Of a DNA stretch of 64,000 nucleotides, positions 46,969-59,508 are shown one piece after another (position 1 is the stretch's first letter; each line of letters opens with the position of its first letter). The position numbers were made by a program, and so were the translations under genes. The DNA is taken from the NCBI GenBank assembly GCA_023627715.1, contig JAMAHW010000008.1:372001-436000 (forward strand). The letters are read 5' to 3'. The DNA comes from Periconia sp. R9002. Lineage: Eukaryota > Ascomycota > Dothideomycetes > Pleosporales > Periconiaceae. The notes beneath the pieces were generated by a model. It was given only the letters and a program-made list of their open reading frames with translations, did no database searches and had not been told where the DNA came from.

Positions 46969-47583
46969 GGCAGTCAATGGTGGCAGGTTTGAAGGAATTG
47001 AAGAGTAGCTAACAGACCATGTATAATGATGTTTGCAACGAAGAAACGCGGAACTTAAGAAGAGCTTGAGCTGTAGAGGGTAGTCACAGTTTGTTTTCAA
47101 TGATGCATAGGCCTTGCTTCGCATTCAATATATGGAAGGAAGCCATGATCAAGAGTACCGCTTTAAGCTGGGAATGTACGAAAGTAGCAGGCCGCAATGT
47201 CTCGACCCATCCATGGTGACTACGTTTTGTGCGGGGAGTTGTTGGAATATGACTATGTATCCTGCAGGTAGTTTACAGACAACAAAATTTCAAGATACGC
47301 ATTGTCAAGTGATACAGACTCGCTTGCACACAGGGTGAGCGAAGGAATGCGATATACGATTATATAAGCAAATTATATGCACGGATCACTAGCCCAGCCC
47401 TAGCGCGTTGGGGAGGCGCGAACTTCACTTTCACTTGTTCTGGTATCCACAACAGCCATTGCATTTCACTCAATCACAGAGGTTCGCGCGAGGCGCGACA
47501 TTTTCATCCTCGTCAATTGCGATCCGTTTGCTTAACGTATTTGCCAAATCAGTACATCCTTGCATTCGCCTATCGCACACATC
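46969..47583. other. Divergent promoter region
   Basis: This separates the - strand unknown gene from the + strand Rsc7-like gene. No specific element was identified. Confidence 0.5.
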
Positions 47584-49088
47584 ATGGCGCGCGGCCGACC
47601 GTCACGAGCTGCAGCCCGGCGCAGCACACCTCACAGCGCAACACCTCAAATCGATCTTGACGACGAAGAAATGGTGGATGCGCCAGAATCACGTCCAGAG
47701 ACGCCTGTCGAAGAGGAAGACGTTGCCAGCCCCCCGCAGGACTCGGATGAGGAGAAAGTTCCCTCTGAACGTTCCGCTACACCCGTTACAGTTCCGCGTA
47801 AGAAGCGGCTTGGACGTCCCCCCAAGAACAGACCACCGGATTGGAACGTAATTCCAGACAACACTTCCGAGGGCGGCACGCCCATCAAGAGAAAGCGGGG
47901 ACGACCTGCTGGCGGGGGCTTTCGAGGACGACCTAAATATGGGCCCGCGCAGACTACACGAGTTGCCATCGACAAGGAGGGCACAATGATGGATGTAGTC
48001 AATGACGAAGTGGACATGCCCGTCGATCCAGAGGGAGAAGAAAAAGTGGATAAAGATGGTAATCTCAAGGGCGGACGCGACTACCGCGTGCGTGTTTTCA
48101 CTATCCAAGGGCGCGGCGATAGGTTATACATGTTGTCTACTGAGCCTGCGCGATGCTGTGGTTTCAGGGACAGTTATCTATTCTTCACAAAGCACTTGCA
48201 ACTGTACAAGGTTATCATCACGGATGCCGAAAAGATGAATCTCATCGAGCGCGACATCATCCCCCATTCTTACAAGGGTCGCTCTATCGGCGTTGTTACC
48301 GCACGATCAGTGTTCAGAGAGTTCGGTGCACGCATCATTATCGGAGGCAAACGCATTATAGATGATTACAATGTCACTGCAGCAAGGGCAAGGGGGGACA
48401 TTGAGGGTGAACTGGCCGACCCAAATGACACATTGCCACCACCTGGAGAACCATACAACAAGAATCAGTATGTGGCCTGGCATGGTGCGAGCAGCGTTTA
48501 TCACACCGGAGCCCCAAGTGTTCCTATGGCGGCTGGCAAACCAGTACCAGGAAAGAGGAAAGTCAATATCACGTCGGCTAATTGGCAATTTGAGCACGCG
48601 AGCTCTGCTAGGTATGATGATTGCAACTTCTTCCACGTCTCTTACTAACGAGTCGCAGCCGTTTCAATTCTAGTCTTTCCGCACAACGCAAAGCTAACTT
48701 GAACGGTGTCTATGACACACACACCAACTTGATGTGTTATCCTCGCATTACCCAGCCTACGCATGCTAAATGGGAAGAAGTTCCCGTTCAACAAAGCGAT
48801 GTTCCACCACTTGTACGGAAACATTATCTTGTCATCGACACTTACGTCCAGAAACCTCCATACGCTGGCTTGGGTCTTCCAGGTCCGGACGGCGACTTTT
48901 TGGATGTTGGAATCAATGGCCTTCCTGACTTGGAAGACGAGGATATTGAAAGCATGGCTCCTGAGGCCAAAGAAGCCTACCTTAGAGCCAAAGAGGATGA
49001 GAAATGGTGGAAGGGTCAGTTCGCCTCTGAAAAGGTGGACGGCGCGCGGCCCAAGATCAAAATAGGATACACGGGTGTTCCAGTTTAG
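47584..49088 (+). CDS. Chromatin remodelling complex subunit Rsc7/Swp82-like
   Basis: Predicted 485-residue nuclear protein in two exons, 47584-48611 and 48659-49088. The N-terminus has AT-hook-like GRP cores (RKKRLGRPPKNRPPDW and KRKRGRPAGGGFRGRP) in an acidic, disordered context. The central and C-terminal part is the Rsc7/Swp82 domain: YRVRVFTIQGRGDRLYMLST, EPARCCGFRDSYLFFTKH, IIPHSYKGRSIGVVTARSVF, FGARIIIGGKRIIDDYN, and after the intron NLNGVYDTHTNLMCYPRITQ. It is a subunit of the RSC and SWI/SNF remodelling complexes. Fungi usually have one gene serving this family. The start is the ATG before the basic/Arg-rich leader. Confidence 0.9.
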
Positions 49089-49565
49089 TGTTTCATGCAG
49101 TAGAAGTGTACGATTTATAATATGATACCAAAAGGTAATGGTTTGAGTGGTCGGCGTATAGGAACAAACAATGTATAAGCCATGCTCAGCAGGCTTTCAC
49201 GAACTGTTACGCCTCCAAAGCGCCACGCTTAGTCTTAGTTTGTTTGACAAGGTCACAGGTTTCAATCCCGCTTTGTATGTTGGAAAAATCTATATCTTCA
49301 CGAGAATTAGGAAATATTCCAGAACAAAGACGAAGATGCGTATAGACGCCACATAGCGTACCAATAAAGAGCCGTGTTTTTAGCTTACGTCTGCTCGCCG
49401 AGTCTCCAGCATAACGGTAATCCCCATGGGTCAAACAAAGACTATCATGTCGGTCGAATTTGTTATTAGATTTTTTTTCCCCTGTGTTACATTTGAATAT
49501 CTTGAGCGTTACCGGACGATTGTACACATCCAATTCACTCCTTTTTCAGGTTTAACACGCACAAT
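49089..49565. other. Intergenic
   Basis: This is the promoter of the 7TM gene with the 3' flank of the Rsc7-like gene. It is AT-rich at 49090-49140 and 49460-49490. Confidence 0.5.
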
Positions 49566-51669
49566 ATGCCATTGGGACAGTTTCAAAATCAAACACAATC
49601 CAAGTATACCGCGCCCCTGTTAGACCGGTCACTCTTCTCCGAACTGGGTGGATGTAAGTGAGCTGTAGGGTGACTGCAATCAGCTAGACTAATATTATAT
49701 CAGATCAACCAGGTCGTTACTGTGGTCTCGGATCTTTCGAAGATGGAACAACTTGTTGCTTCCCTTGTCCTATACAGGATTGGCTCTATCCTCCAGGTAC
49801 ATATTCCCATTCATATTATCAGAATGGCTTGTAGCTAAAGGCTCATGACTAGAATGGCAACAGCAACTTCGAATACCCAACTACCTCTCGATACTTTCCG
49901 TGATTCTGTGCTGCTTCCTGCTGCTTTCTTTTGCCGTCCTTCCACCTGAATTGACACATCGGCATTACCTCTCCGTAGGGCTTCTGTTTCCCGTATTATT
50001 CATCACGTTATCATTTGCTATACCCGTTACCACCAACCCCGGAATGTGTCATGACAAAATCACGCCAGATGATATGCACGGATCTTTGTCATGTGCGTGG
50101 ACGGGCTCGTTCGTTGCTTTGGGCGGCTTGGGTTGTGTCGTCTGGGTTTTTCTACGGTCTCTCTGGCTTCATATCCGTATATTCTGGGATAAAGATCCCG
50201 GTCTTCGATTCAAATGGGCAAGCATAATCTTCGGCACAACGGTTCCGCTGGTATTGCTCAGCGTAATTCTCGCGGTCACCGGCTTCAGTTACCGCATGGG
50301 TCAAACGTGCTTGCCAAATCATGAACACGCCATTGCAACTTTCTGGGTCTGGTTGGTCATATTTGCCATCTTAGCTTTCCTCCTCCAATTGGTTACTACT
50401 GGCTATTGCTTCTTTGTCTTTGCACGTACTTTGCGTCGAGAGCGCCGAGCTTCAGCAATGAACTCTTTCCAACATCGACGTACTCATGACAGGTTGGAGA
50501 CTTGGTCAAAAGTACGCCAATTATTTCTCTTACAGTGGCGTAACATTCTCGTCAGCATCTTCGTCATTATTGGCAGCATCAGTTTCTTTATTGTTTTCTG
50601 GACTCAAGATGGTAAGCTGGGCAAGGTGTTCAATGATCCCGAGAACATTAAACCAGTCAAGACCTGGATCATTTGCCAGACCCTCAGCCGCGGAGACAAG
50701 AAAGAATGTCGCAAATACGTGGAGAATTTCACCGTCAACCGAACAGCTGTACTTACCTCACTGATACTGGCATCTGTAAGTATTGAACTAGCTCTGTTTT
50801 GAGTGATACTGACAAAATTCGTAGCTGGTGGGCATTGAAATATTCATCCTTTTATTCCGTCCCTCTATGATCACAGGTTGGGTCGCATTCTTCCGTTGCA
50901 GCCTCAATTTCATTCGACGCAAGGGTCGACCATCCACACCGCAGCTCACATCGCTCGAGAACCCCGAAAAATACCTTCACCCGTCTCCCAGTAAACATCG
51001 TCAATTATTCTCGACTTTCGTACCCGACGCGCAGAAAAGAGCCGTCCGCCCCGACCATTCGCAAGACACAGCAGCGGACGAAACAGAGCTCCGTATCACC
51101 GAAAGACGACCTAATTTGGAGCGTATGACAACTGATGCTGCACTGTTAGAGCAAGGACAACAGAAGTACCAAAGTTATTTCGACCACACGAGTTCGGCCA
51201 CTAATTCCAGACCTATTACTCCACTGCAGACGGTCGACAGCCCCCGGGGACCCACTCCATTCAGTCAAATCTCGAATCGTTCACTCTCGCAGATCCAGCC
51301 TGGTCTGTCTTCTGATCAAGTTCCACGCTCATATACTCCTATGAGACAAGCTTCAGCACCGCCTTCACGTGCATCGTCTGTGACATCGGCTTCAGTCAAT
51401 GCCAAATATACACCCAGCGTGACTAAGCCAAGGATATCGGGAGCTTCGACGGTGAGTAAAACCCAGTAAACAATGAATCCAAGTGTAGAATAAAAACTAA
51501 TTTGGTAAAGGTGAGAGGTATGATCAGCGCTCCAATTGCCCAGTCTTTCTTGCATGTGGACGGGGCATTTCTGGCCAGGAGTGGCTCTCGGGCGAGCGAA
51601 ACGGGTGGGCCACTAGGGCTACATCCCGTCAACCAGGACAATGGTATTTACCATGAAGGCCAGAGATGA
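49566..51669 (+). CDS. Fungal seven-transmembrane receptor-like protein
   Basis: Predicted 629-residue membrane protein in five exons: 49566-49653, 49704-49796, 49853-50775, 50825-51451 and 51511-51669. The extracellular N-terminus has a cysteine pattern (GRYCGLGSFEDGTTCCFPCP). Seven hydrophobic segments follow from about residue 65 to 390, including VILCCFLLLSFAVLPP, an extracellular MCHDKITPDDMHGSLSCAWT, and a cytosolic basic loop. The C-terminal ~230 residues are Ser/Thr/Pro-rich. This resembles fungal 7TM proteins related to frizzled/secretin-like receptors, including Botrytis BTP1-like proteins, from family memory. No ligand or G-protein coupling can be asserted. Exons 1-2 together carry the N-terminal Cys domain and would be missed by ORF scanning. 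Confidence 0.78.
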
Positions 51670-52109
51670 TAAGGCATGTACATAGAGCCTATCACATTGT
51701 TGCCTTCCATACTAATTTTAACACCGACTGTTGTATATAAGATCTCGTATCTGTAGTCTTTAAATCCAATGAGAGCATTTTTCTCAATATTAAGAAATCA
51801 TAACTTTCACGTTAAAACTAGGTACTCAGTAGGCGCAAGACAACTGAATCAATAAAGGTTGAATGTTGAAATGGCGTTGGCAGGGCAAGACGTGCTGACG
51901 TAACATTCATCGAGAAAAGCGACCAATCATGTACGATCATCTCGAACCCTTGTTCGAAGTTTCTCAAGCTTTCACGCATCCTCACGCATCAAAGCCACCG
52001 CAACACATACCCCATTTCCTTTAATTACCAACCAGGTACGCACATCTCCATTTTCCGATAAAAAGGCCATTCTTCTTCGCTCACACGTAGCATTAGCCAC
52101 ATACCGACA
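51670..52109. other. Intergenic, AT-rich
   Basis: This lies between the 7TM gene and the TOM6-like gene. It is AT-rich at 51700-51860. No gene. Confidence 0.5.
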
Positions 52110-52397
52110 ATGCCTCCTAAGACCACAAGCAAGGGCCGTACCCTCGCCGAACCCAGCTTCGCCCAGAGCACGTATCAATACTTTACCAGCAAGGAGAACC
52201 GGTCTGTCGTTACTGCCGTTGGCATGTTCGCTGTACGTCTATCTTTCCCGTGACTCGAGGCGATGGAGACCATGAGGAATGCCTGGCTAGTGTCGCTTGA
52301 AGTGTTGGTAATAAAGAGTAGAAACTGACATTGATGCGAATAGATCGGCGTCACGTTCCTTCACAGCAGCTGGGCTGAGATCCTACTCCCCGCTTAA
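52110..52397 (+). CDS. TOM6: Tom6-like mitochondrial outer-membrane translocase subunit
   Basis: 58 residues in two exons, 52110-52232 and 52344-52397. The sequence starts MPPKTTSKGRTLAEPSFAQS, then YFTSKENRSVVTAVGMFA, and after the 111-bp intron ends IGVTFLHSSWAEILLPA. The tail-anchored helix with a conserved Trp-Ala-Glu...LLP end is the pattern of fungal Tom6, a small stabiliser of the TOM pore. The length fits. Identity by pattern only; other tiny TOM subunits are less similar. The C-terminal exon is just 18 codons. Confidence 0.75.
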
Positions 52398-54604
52398 GAA
52401 AACGACGATGAATATGGTGGACGTACTGGGGAAACAGAGCCATCAAAGCTGAGGTAGTTGTTGACGTACATAATGAAATGGAGTGGGAAGAGATGGAAGG
52501 ACCTCCTGCAACCCGTCTTATTGCATCGCCAGTATGACGTATAGGGGTAGGGAGTCAACTGCATAAAAAACACATCGGCGTTCTTTGGCTACATTGAATG
52601 ATGAAATTTGTAGGAAAGATGATAAGGGATGGAAAGAAAGGGGCATACTGTAACATTAATCTGTACAAACAACTCCAAATTCGTTCATCGTTCAAACCTC
52701 CGCCCACCCCCTAGTTCCCCTTCAATTGCAACGACAGATTATTTTCAAGTTCTCCAACCGTGCCTCGTTCTACAATGCGATACAGAGGCGATCGAGATTC
52801 GTCATCCAAAACCCGTGGATTCCATTTATCGTCCATCAAACTCGACTACTGAAACAGCCTTGTTTGCCCGAGAGCGCAGCACTCCCTTGAACGTAAATAC
52901 GATTAATCATTATTACCCAGTATACACAAATGATGCTGACTTTGGTTGCTCCGGAACGGTGTCCGTATCCGCTAAAGCGCATCGTTTTCTCGTCGCCTCG
53001 CATATGAAACCCCTGGCGTTTCCTCCTCACCCAAGACTCGGAACTCACCCCCCTTTTTTCTCTTTCCCACCTTCTGCATGCAGATGTCAGAACGTACAAG
53101 AAATTGCGATAGCAAGCCACCGAGTATGTGGCTTTGAATTTGCATCCCTTATCATAGCTCCGTATTTTCTGATGTGGTTTCAAGGTTGGATGTGGGATGC
53201 GTGAGACATGAGGCTTCACACGGAACGGGAGGAACGAGATGAGGCGAAGTGAGGCCATGGGATTTGTTGCATTGCTCCGTCAGCTGCTGTTTAGAAACCG
53301 CTTATCGGGCGAGTATTAAGTACCTCGAGTACAGATCTGTATCTGTAGGTACCCGGGAATCATCATGCCATGTCTGAGTTGCGCTTGCATCTGCCATTCA
53401 GCCGCATACAACCAAAAGGTAACCAGCAACGTGTAGATTGAGGGTGACAACGTGAAAAATACCCAAGACATAATCATCCATAGCATCTCCAGGATGAGAA
53501 AGAAGGAGAAGAGCGGGAAAAGGTTCAGGGTCCCAAGGACTCGGCACCAAGCAACAGCCTCATTTCGGACAGGTCCGACATTATTTCTTTCGCTCGTTTC
53601 GTCCAAACTGCAGATTCTCACGCCGTCATCGTACGTACACCTCGTGTGCGACGTCGGCTTTTCCTGGTTTGCTCGCTCCATCTCACCCGCAGCCCGCGGG
53701 ATAGGTACAGAGAAGGAACAAAAGACCAAGGGGGGAAGGGCGTATTGGATACGCCTACATACCAATACGGATACGATGCAATGCAATGCAATGCCGGCGA
53801 TGAATCTCTCTTGCTGACTGAGGCCTCGCTCGGATCGGCTCTTCTTTCCCAGGATTTGCGTCGTAGGTGGTGTTTTGAACGCTGTCGCAGGTTCAAAACA
53901 ATGTGGCCTGATACTCGCGTGCTTCAGAAATGAGGCAGCTTGGAGGCGTATTTACTTTCTGGGCGCGCGTTGGCATTCACCTCACTGCGTTCGTCGATTT
54001 CACGGCCTGGCACGATTAGTTGCTGAGCGTGGCTCGACTTGATCCTGTCAAGACTCGAGGCCATGTTGCGAAGAAAATTGCCGCAATTCATTTTTTAGAC
54101 TTGCGTTTTGCTAAAGTTCACGATTTCACAGGTCATGTACGGATTTCTGCAAGAACAAACGTATATGATCATTAATGTAGAAAAAGAAATATTGACCATC
54201 TTCGCATTTCTAATGATGTGTATACGGAAAGCCTCATAATCATACGCCCGATAGATGACGTTAATTCGCGAATGCTGTCACATGGACCGACAAGTTCTAC
54301 GGACACTCAACAGTCCGGCTGTGAAATAAAAACGACAACGCCTCCTTCTCGCTGGTCTTTGATGCATGTAGGAAACAATGCAGACGACAGATCCTTGCTC
54401 GCAAATGACAATGCGGCAACATTACATCCAGGTGTTACGCGAACGGTAGTGACAGCAAATCGATTCTCCTATGAAACGTCGAATTCTCGAAGACAAAAAG
54501 AGCAATGCACAGGGCTCGAAATCGAAACAGAAAGTGAATGAAGGAAAAAGCGGATGCGGCCCATCTTCGAGGGGTGGTGTGGTGCCGGCTGGGTATCTCT
54601 ATTT
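52398..54604. other. Intergenic block
   Basis: 2.2 kb between TOM6 and the 3' end of noxR. Open frames up to 191 codons occur (52629-53204), but have no conserved pattern or splice structure and I reject them. The composition alternates between AT- and GC-rich parts. Nothing else supported. Confidence 0.4.
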
Positions 54605-56465
54605 CTATACTTCTCTTATCCAAACCTGGAGGGAAACATGAGTTAGCTTCTTTTCCAGACGACTAGTGATGGGCAATCCACTTAAGAAAATTGATACATA
54701 CCTCCATCTTTGGTACATCGGTACCTTCCTTGCGTGCAGTGGTCTTGGCTGTCTGAATGGCCATGTCCAAATCATCTTCATCGGCCATAGTTATCATATC
54801 GCCATCGTCCTTGATCTCAACCTTGAAGTTTTGACGAAGGCCAAACTTCTCTCGAATGGATTGTACGAATTCGCGCATTGAGGTGTTCGGTGTGACAAAA
54901 ACATATCGAGTGTCGCCGGCGTGTACTTTGACTTTGATCTTGCCACCGCTACCACCGCGGCCGGACGAAGTTGTTGAACGAGCAGGCGACCGCCTCCTGG
55001 ATTTGGTTTTGGCGCGGGACACCATTTCAAAATCGGCATCATCGAGATCGCTTCCATCGTAATCATCCTCTTCTTCCTCATCAATGTACGCAGGTCGAGA
55101 CGATTTTCCCTGGCGAGAACGAGTGTAGGCTGGACGATTCGAGCGGGGCTGATAGTAGTCATCTACATCATCCCCGTAGTCGTCGTAGCCATCGTCAGAG
55201 CCACGTCGGCGGGGCCTATCATCACGACGGTCGTCTCTACGGTCATCCCTACGGTCATCCCTACGATCGTCCCTCCGATCATCCCTGCGGTCCATATCGC
55301 GATCTCGGGTACGCATCGTGTCGGATCGACTAGGTGGCGGTCGTTCAGACGCGGACCGTGTCGTACCCCTGCGCTGCGGCTGCGGCTGCTCTTCTTTGCG
55401 GTCGAAAGCAGCGCGACCCAAATTGAGTGGTTGTGGCTTGGGGCCTCCACCACGAACAGATTGAGCACGGCTCATTGGGGCGTTAGAAGAGGCATTGGAG
55501 CCCTTCTCACCAGCAGATCTTCTGTTATCCGACTCTGGCGGCGGCGTCGGAGGGAACACGTTGCGATTCATAGGGGGTTCCGACTGCTGCCTGGCTCTGC
55601 TTTGAAGATCGGGCTTCACGAGGTTAGTGGCGGCGAAAGAGAGCTTGTCCTCGGGTCGATCGTCTGTGGCAGAGTTGGCCATTTTCTTGATCTCGGAACC
55701 AGCGAAGCCAGTGAATGCGTTCTGCCTGTCTGAAGCTGCGACAAGGCGTGCCTTTCCGAGATAATCCTTGGTCTTCAAGTTCTTGACCTTGGCGTCGTTG
55801 GGGCGGTAAACAATGCCCACAGGGATTGAAAAGACAGTATAACCCTGAGAAGTTAGCGAATAGTTCATACGGTCATATTTGTTGCCTTACCTCTGCCTCT
55901 TCCCTGATCGCTTCATCGATCACTTCGTGGTCGGGCACAACCTTCTCTTTTGCGGCAAAGGACAAATCCTGCATACCGGCATCCTTTTGCTGAAGATAGA
56001 TGTAGCAAAGACCGCGGTTGAACAGAACCTCGCAAGAGTATAGTTTGAATTTCAGTCCCAATTGCTCGTAATCAATATTATTGTTTCCACGCAAGTAGAG
56101 GAGTGTATCATTGAAGTTAGCGAGAGCCTCTTCAAAGTCGCCCATCAGGAAATTGGAGACGCCCTGCTGAAAGTATGCGACGGCAAGATACTGGTCCAGA
56201 CGCACAGCGCGCTGGTAGCAATCGACCTGTAACCGTGTCAGCAAGGAGGTGGTATTGCCTTGCCAGGGACACATACCGCCTTCTCATGCTCACCAAGTGT
56301 TGCATGAATAACGCCGCAGTTGAATAATATCTTGGACGTGTCTGAAATCCCATCAAATACTTTCAGCGCCTCGTCAAACTCATTATTGTCATAGGCGGTT
56401 AGGGCTGCCACCCAGGTCTCGATTTCCTGCGCAATGTTCAGCACTTGCCTCACTACAGATGCCAT
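54605..56465 (-). CDS. noxR: NoxR, p67phox-like regulator of NADPH oxidases
   Basis: Predicted 562-residue activator of the NoxA/NoxB NADPH oxidases, acting with Rac at membranes. Exons are 56465-56277, 56226-55891, 55844-54702 and 54625-54605. The last exon is 7 codons and restores the end KMEVWIREV typical of the family. Residues 1-170 form TPR repeats (VAALTAYDNNEFDEALKVFD, ILFNCGVIHATLGEHEKAV, AVAYFQQGVSNFLMGDFEEA). A Pro-rich segment follows (FPPTPPPESD). The Arg/Asp-rich (RRDD)6 repeat and an acidic stretch lead to a C-terminal PB1 domain (KIKVKVHAGDTRYVFVTPNT ... VEIKDDGDMITMADEDDLDM). Without the last intron the frame ends in an unrelated CINFLKWIAHH. Confidence 0.93.
55218..55289. 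repeat. 12-bp tandem repeat encoding (RRDD)6 in noxR
   Basis: Six degenerate 12-bp units inside the noxR frame encode six Arg-Arg-Asp-Asp blocks between the TPR and PB1 regions. The frame is kept because the unit is a multiple of three. It is a probable length-variable site. Confidence 0.9.
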
Positions 56466-57691
56466 GGAGGGGCACCTACCTGCTTAAGTGACATGACGAA
56501 GATTGCTAGCAGTCGCTAGCAGATACCCGGCAGTATGGTGTCGCCGTCAAGTCCTGAGCTCGTTCTCGCGTTCTCGGTCGTCTACCGAGCCACGGTGGGT
56601 GGATCTATTTTTTTCTCCGTGAAGGACGCCCCAACTATGCTCGACGTTGCTCCGTGGTTACCGTGTCGCAAGTTATTAGAGCCGCCGGGGCTGGTGGTAG
56701 TGGGTGACGTTGAGAGTTGATTCGTATTACTATGGAGTCGTGGCACGGTGTGATATTACGTGGGTATGGGTGGTGTTGTATGCGGAGTGGTGGTGGTGGT
56801 AGTAGTCGGTGGGAGAGGCACAAAAGAGGGACAGTGGTGAGTTGGACGATGAGGTTGCAAGGTGGGTAGCGGGCGGGGTTTGAATGAAGAGGAGTCGTGG
56901 AGATGGCGGGAAGGGAAGCACAGGCAAGGCACACAATCGCAAGCAAGAGCCAAAGACCAGATACCGGGCGCACAAGAGAGATTTGGTGGGCGCTTGGAGG
57001 CTGGTGCAAGTGGGGAGACCGATTCTGAGTCCCAGTTTGTATGAGGTTCACCTTGGCGAGGTATGCATTGGTCGTCGTGATTGGCTCGACGCCTTCCGTG
57101 CCGCCGACATCCACAGCGCTTCCATGCTGCTTGGTCCCCCCCAGCACACCCCCTAACCTCCTCCTTCACCACCACCACCGTCTATCTATCCACTACTTCG
57201 AGCATGCCCTGTCCAGTTGGCAATGCCCGCCCAACTGCTGCCGCCCGACTGACTGGTTGACTAACTGCTGAACCTCGCTGTGCATCGCCAGCCTCAACTG
57301 CACCTCACTACTACCAACGCCGACAGCCTTCGCTATCCATCCGCGCAATTCAGTCCTCCGAATAGCAGTCGCGTTTGAGGTCTGTTACAGGGCCATATCG
57401 CTGATGAGACATGCACGTGAGCCCTGTTTGTCCGGCTCAGCCTATTCACGGCGCCCGGCAGTCCAGGCATGAACGCATGAGGAGAGAAGCCACTGCCATC
57501 TGTTCTTTGCAGGCCTACTCACGCATATGCCGTTTCGCCCTCAGTCCCCGACCCAATTTTCAACGTGCACTCCTTCTCATGATTCATCAGCCAATACAAA
57601 GTCCAAAAGTCTTGGTTTGCTACCTGCTGTCCATTACGAAGTGCTACGTACATGCATACTTGGCAATTGCATCTTCGGCCGAATGTCCTAG
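56466..57691. other. Intergenic, TG/GT- and C-rich
   Basis: Both flanking genes are on the - strand, so this contains the noxR promoter and the CCS1 3' flank. Several long overlapping frames occur on the minus strand because of CA/AC-rich, Pro/His-coding sequence; I do not support them as genes. Confidence 0.45.
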
Positions 57692-58587
57692 TTAGAGCAT
57701 CCCGCTCTTGACTTGATCCTGTCGTTCTTCCCAAACTGTTTTTCCTGAACAGGAACACACCGTTTTGTCGTTTTCCCACACACCCGCGCTCCTGGCTATG
57801 ACTCCCACCAGGGTGTCTGCATCGTTCTTGTCAAACTTCCCGTCCTGTTGTCTTGCAACCACAATGCTGCGGCCGATCATCTCCCAGATCTGAATGGGCT
57901 TGTCTAGGAAAACTGCGCCGATGCTGCCTTTGCTGACTTCAACTGTCCCAAGCACTCCGCGACACGGCTTACCCTCCTGCTTGGCCTTGACGGCCTCCCA
58001 GATGCCACCCGTTGATTCGGGTCCTTCTGAGATATCTCCCCTTTCCCGTACTGTGGCGTGGTATGTTCCAGGAGACAGCCCTCGAATGGTGAGATCGATA
58101 ACCGTGAGGTTAGAGCCAACCTGGACCATGCGCACCAGCCCCCGCACCTTGCTCTCCACGTGCGATGCATGTGACTCTAGTATGCAGACCGCAGCGCCTG
58201 TAGATCGTTCAATCAACATCGTACGATAGTGGCATGACCAAGAAAACTTTATTGCGACTACAAGATACAGAACAAAACGATGGGATGGTAAACGTACTGT
58301 TGCTGTTACCACTGCCCCGGAGGATAGCATCGCGGCCTGTGGCTTGTATCGCTTCTACAATGCTTGACGGGGCGGCTGTGCCTTGTATCGACACGAGTTG
58401 ATCCTTCAGACTCGCCGTAATCTTTTGTATGCCTGATGGATGATATCAGTCCAAATGCCATCTTATTGAATGTGTGTGTTATTTGTCTCATACCACTCAG
58501 TTTTTGTAGTGAACCTTCGACATCCTTGATACAAGCTTCGCATGTCATAGGCACCGCGAAGGTGGTCTCAAAGGTTGGAACAACCAT
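57692..58587 (-). CDS. CCS1: Copper chaperone for Cu/Zn superoxide dismutase (CCS)
   Basis: Predicted 244-residue chaperone that delivers copper to SOD1 and forms its disulfide, in cytosol and mitochondrial intermembrane space. Exons are 58587-58494, 58432-58298 and 58197-57692. Domain 1 is an Atx1-like metal-binding domain with MTCEAC (C16 and C19). The SOD-like domain 2 includes [18 protein letters not shown]. Domain 3 at the C-terminus has the copper-transfer CXC ([12 protein letters not shown]). All three hallmark parts are present in the expected order, and length fits. The initial exon carries the CXXC motif. It lies upstream of noxR on the same strand; a redox link is coincidental or inferred. 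Confidence 0.93.
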
Positions 58588-58866
58588 TTTGAAAGGCTGT
58601 AGATTGGGGATGAAGAAGATGATTTCAAGTGACTTGAACACAAGTCCCGGAAGCCCGCCTTGCTCTACGCGGGTCGCTTTGAAATCGAATAGTACCTAGC
58701 CCGGATGGCACGTGATCCCCGCCCCAGAAATATTCAATTGCCAAGCACCTCAACCTCCGCGGCCACCAATTCAAGCACCCCAACGTCTCGACACTGGGAA
58801 GTACGGATTCAACCTCATCCTCTTCCTAAAAGGGGGTATAAACTGGGCCATTGGCTTTGAAGCACA

Positions 58867-59508
58867 ATGTCTCAGACCGTAGGCAGAGTGAGTGCTTCCC
58901 CCCAAACCGCGATCCATCACGCGGCAGCATCGACACATCACGAAAGCCTTTCTACCACGCCACACATACACATAAACGCAGCCCACTGATGCCGAATCCT
59001 ATAGACACGCCTCGCCTACGCGCGCGCATGGCACCACCTCGACATCTCCTCCGACCCACGCTCACTAGGCCGCGTAGCCTCCTCAATAGCCCTAACCCTC
59101 ATGGGCAAACACAAACCCATCTTCGACCCCTCCACCGACTGCGGCGACTACGTTGTAGCAACCAACTGCGCACATATCCAAGTAACGGGCAAAAAGCGGC
59201 AGCAGAAGCTGTACCGGACGCACACGACACGACCCGGCAGTCTCAAGGAGATTAGTCTGGAGAAAATGGTGCAGAAATGGGGCGGCGGCGAAGTGCTGAG
59301 GAAAGCCGTCAGTGGCATGCTGCCTAAGAATCGGTTGAGGAAGGGACGATTGGATAGGCTGAAGACGTTTGAGGGGGTGGGTCATCCATATAAGGAGAAT
59401 TTGTTGAAGGTTGGGAATGGTGGTGGGCAGGCTATTGTGGAGCACACAGAGGTTAAGAAGACGTTGCAGGAGTTGAAGGAGAGCAAAGAGACGCCCGCTG
59501 CTTCATGA
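58867..59508 (+). CDS. MRPL23: Mitochondrial ribosomal protein uL13m
   Basis: Predicted 174-residue protein in two exons, 58867-58887 (7 codons, MSQTVGR) and 59005-59508. Family blocks: [60 protein letters not shown], and [20 protein letters not shown]. This is the bacterial L13 fold; yeast counterpart is Mrpl23. It belongs to the large mitochondrial subunit. Divergent from the CCS1 gene with starts 280 bp apart, which may share a promoter. Confidence 0.93.

Noticed and set aside
49225..49280. GGTTTCAATCC-like B box on the + strand
   Set aside because: No cloverleaf can be drawn; sequence lies in an AT-rich intergenic region.
52629..53204. 191-codon + frame
   Set aside because: No family resemblance, atypical composition; the other strand also has long frames here, so this is chance openness.
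56635..57178. Overlapping minus-strand frames up to 170 codons
   Set aside because: Low-complexity Pro/His/Thr-rich reading of CA-rich DNA in three frames; typical of a promoter or leader.
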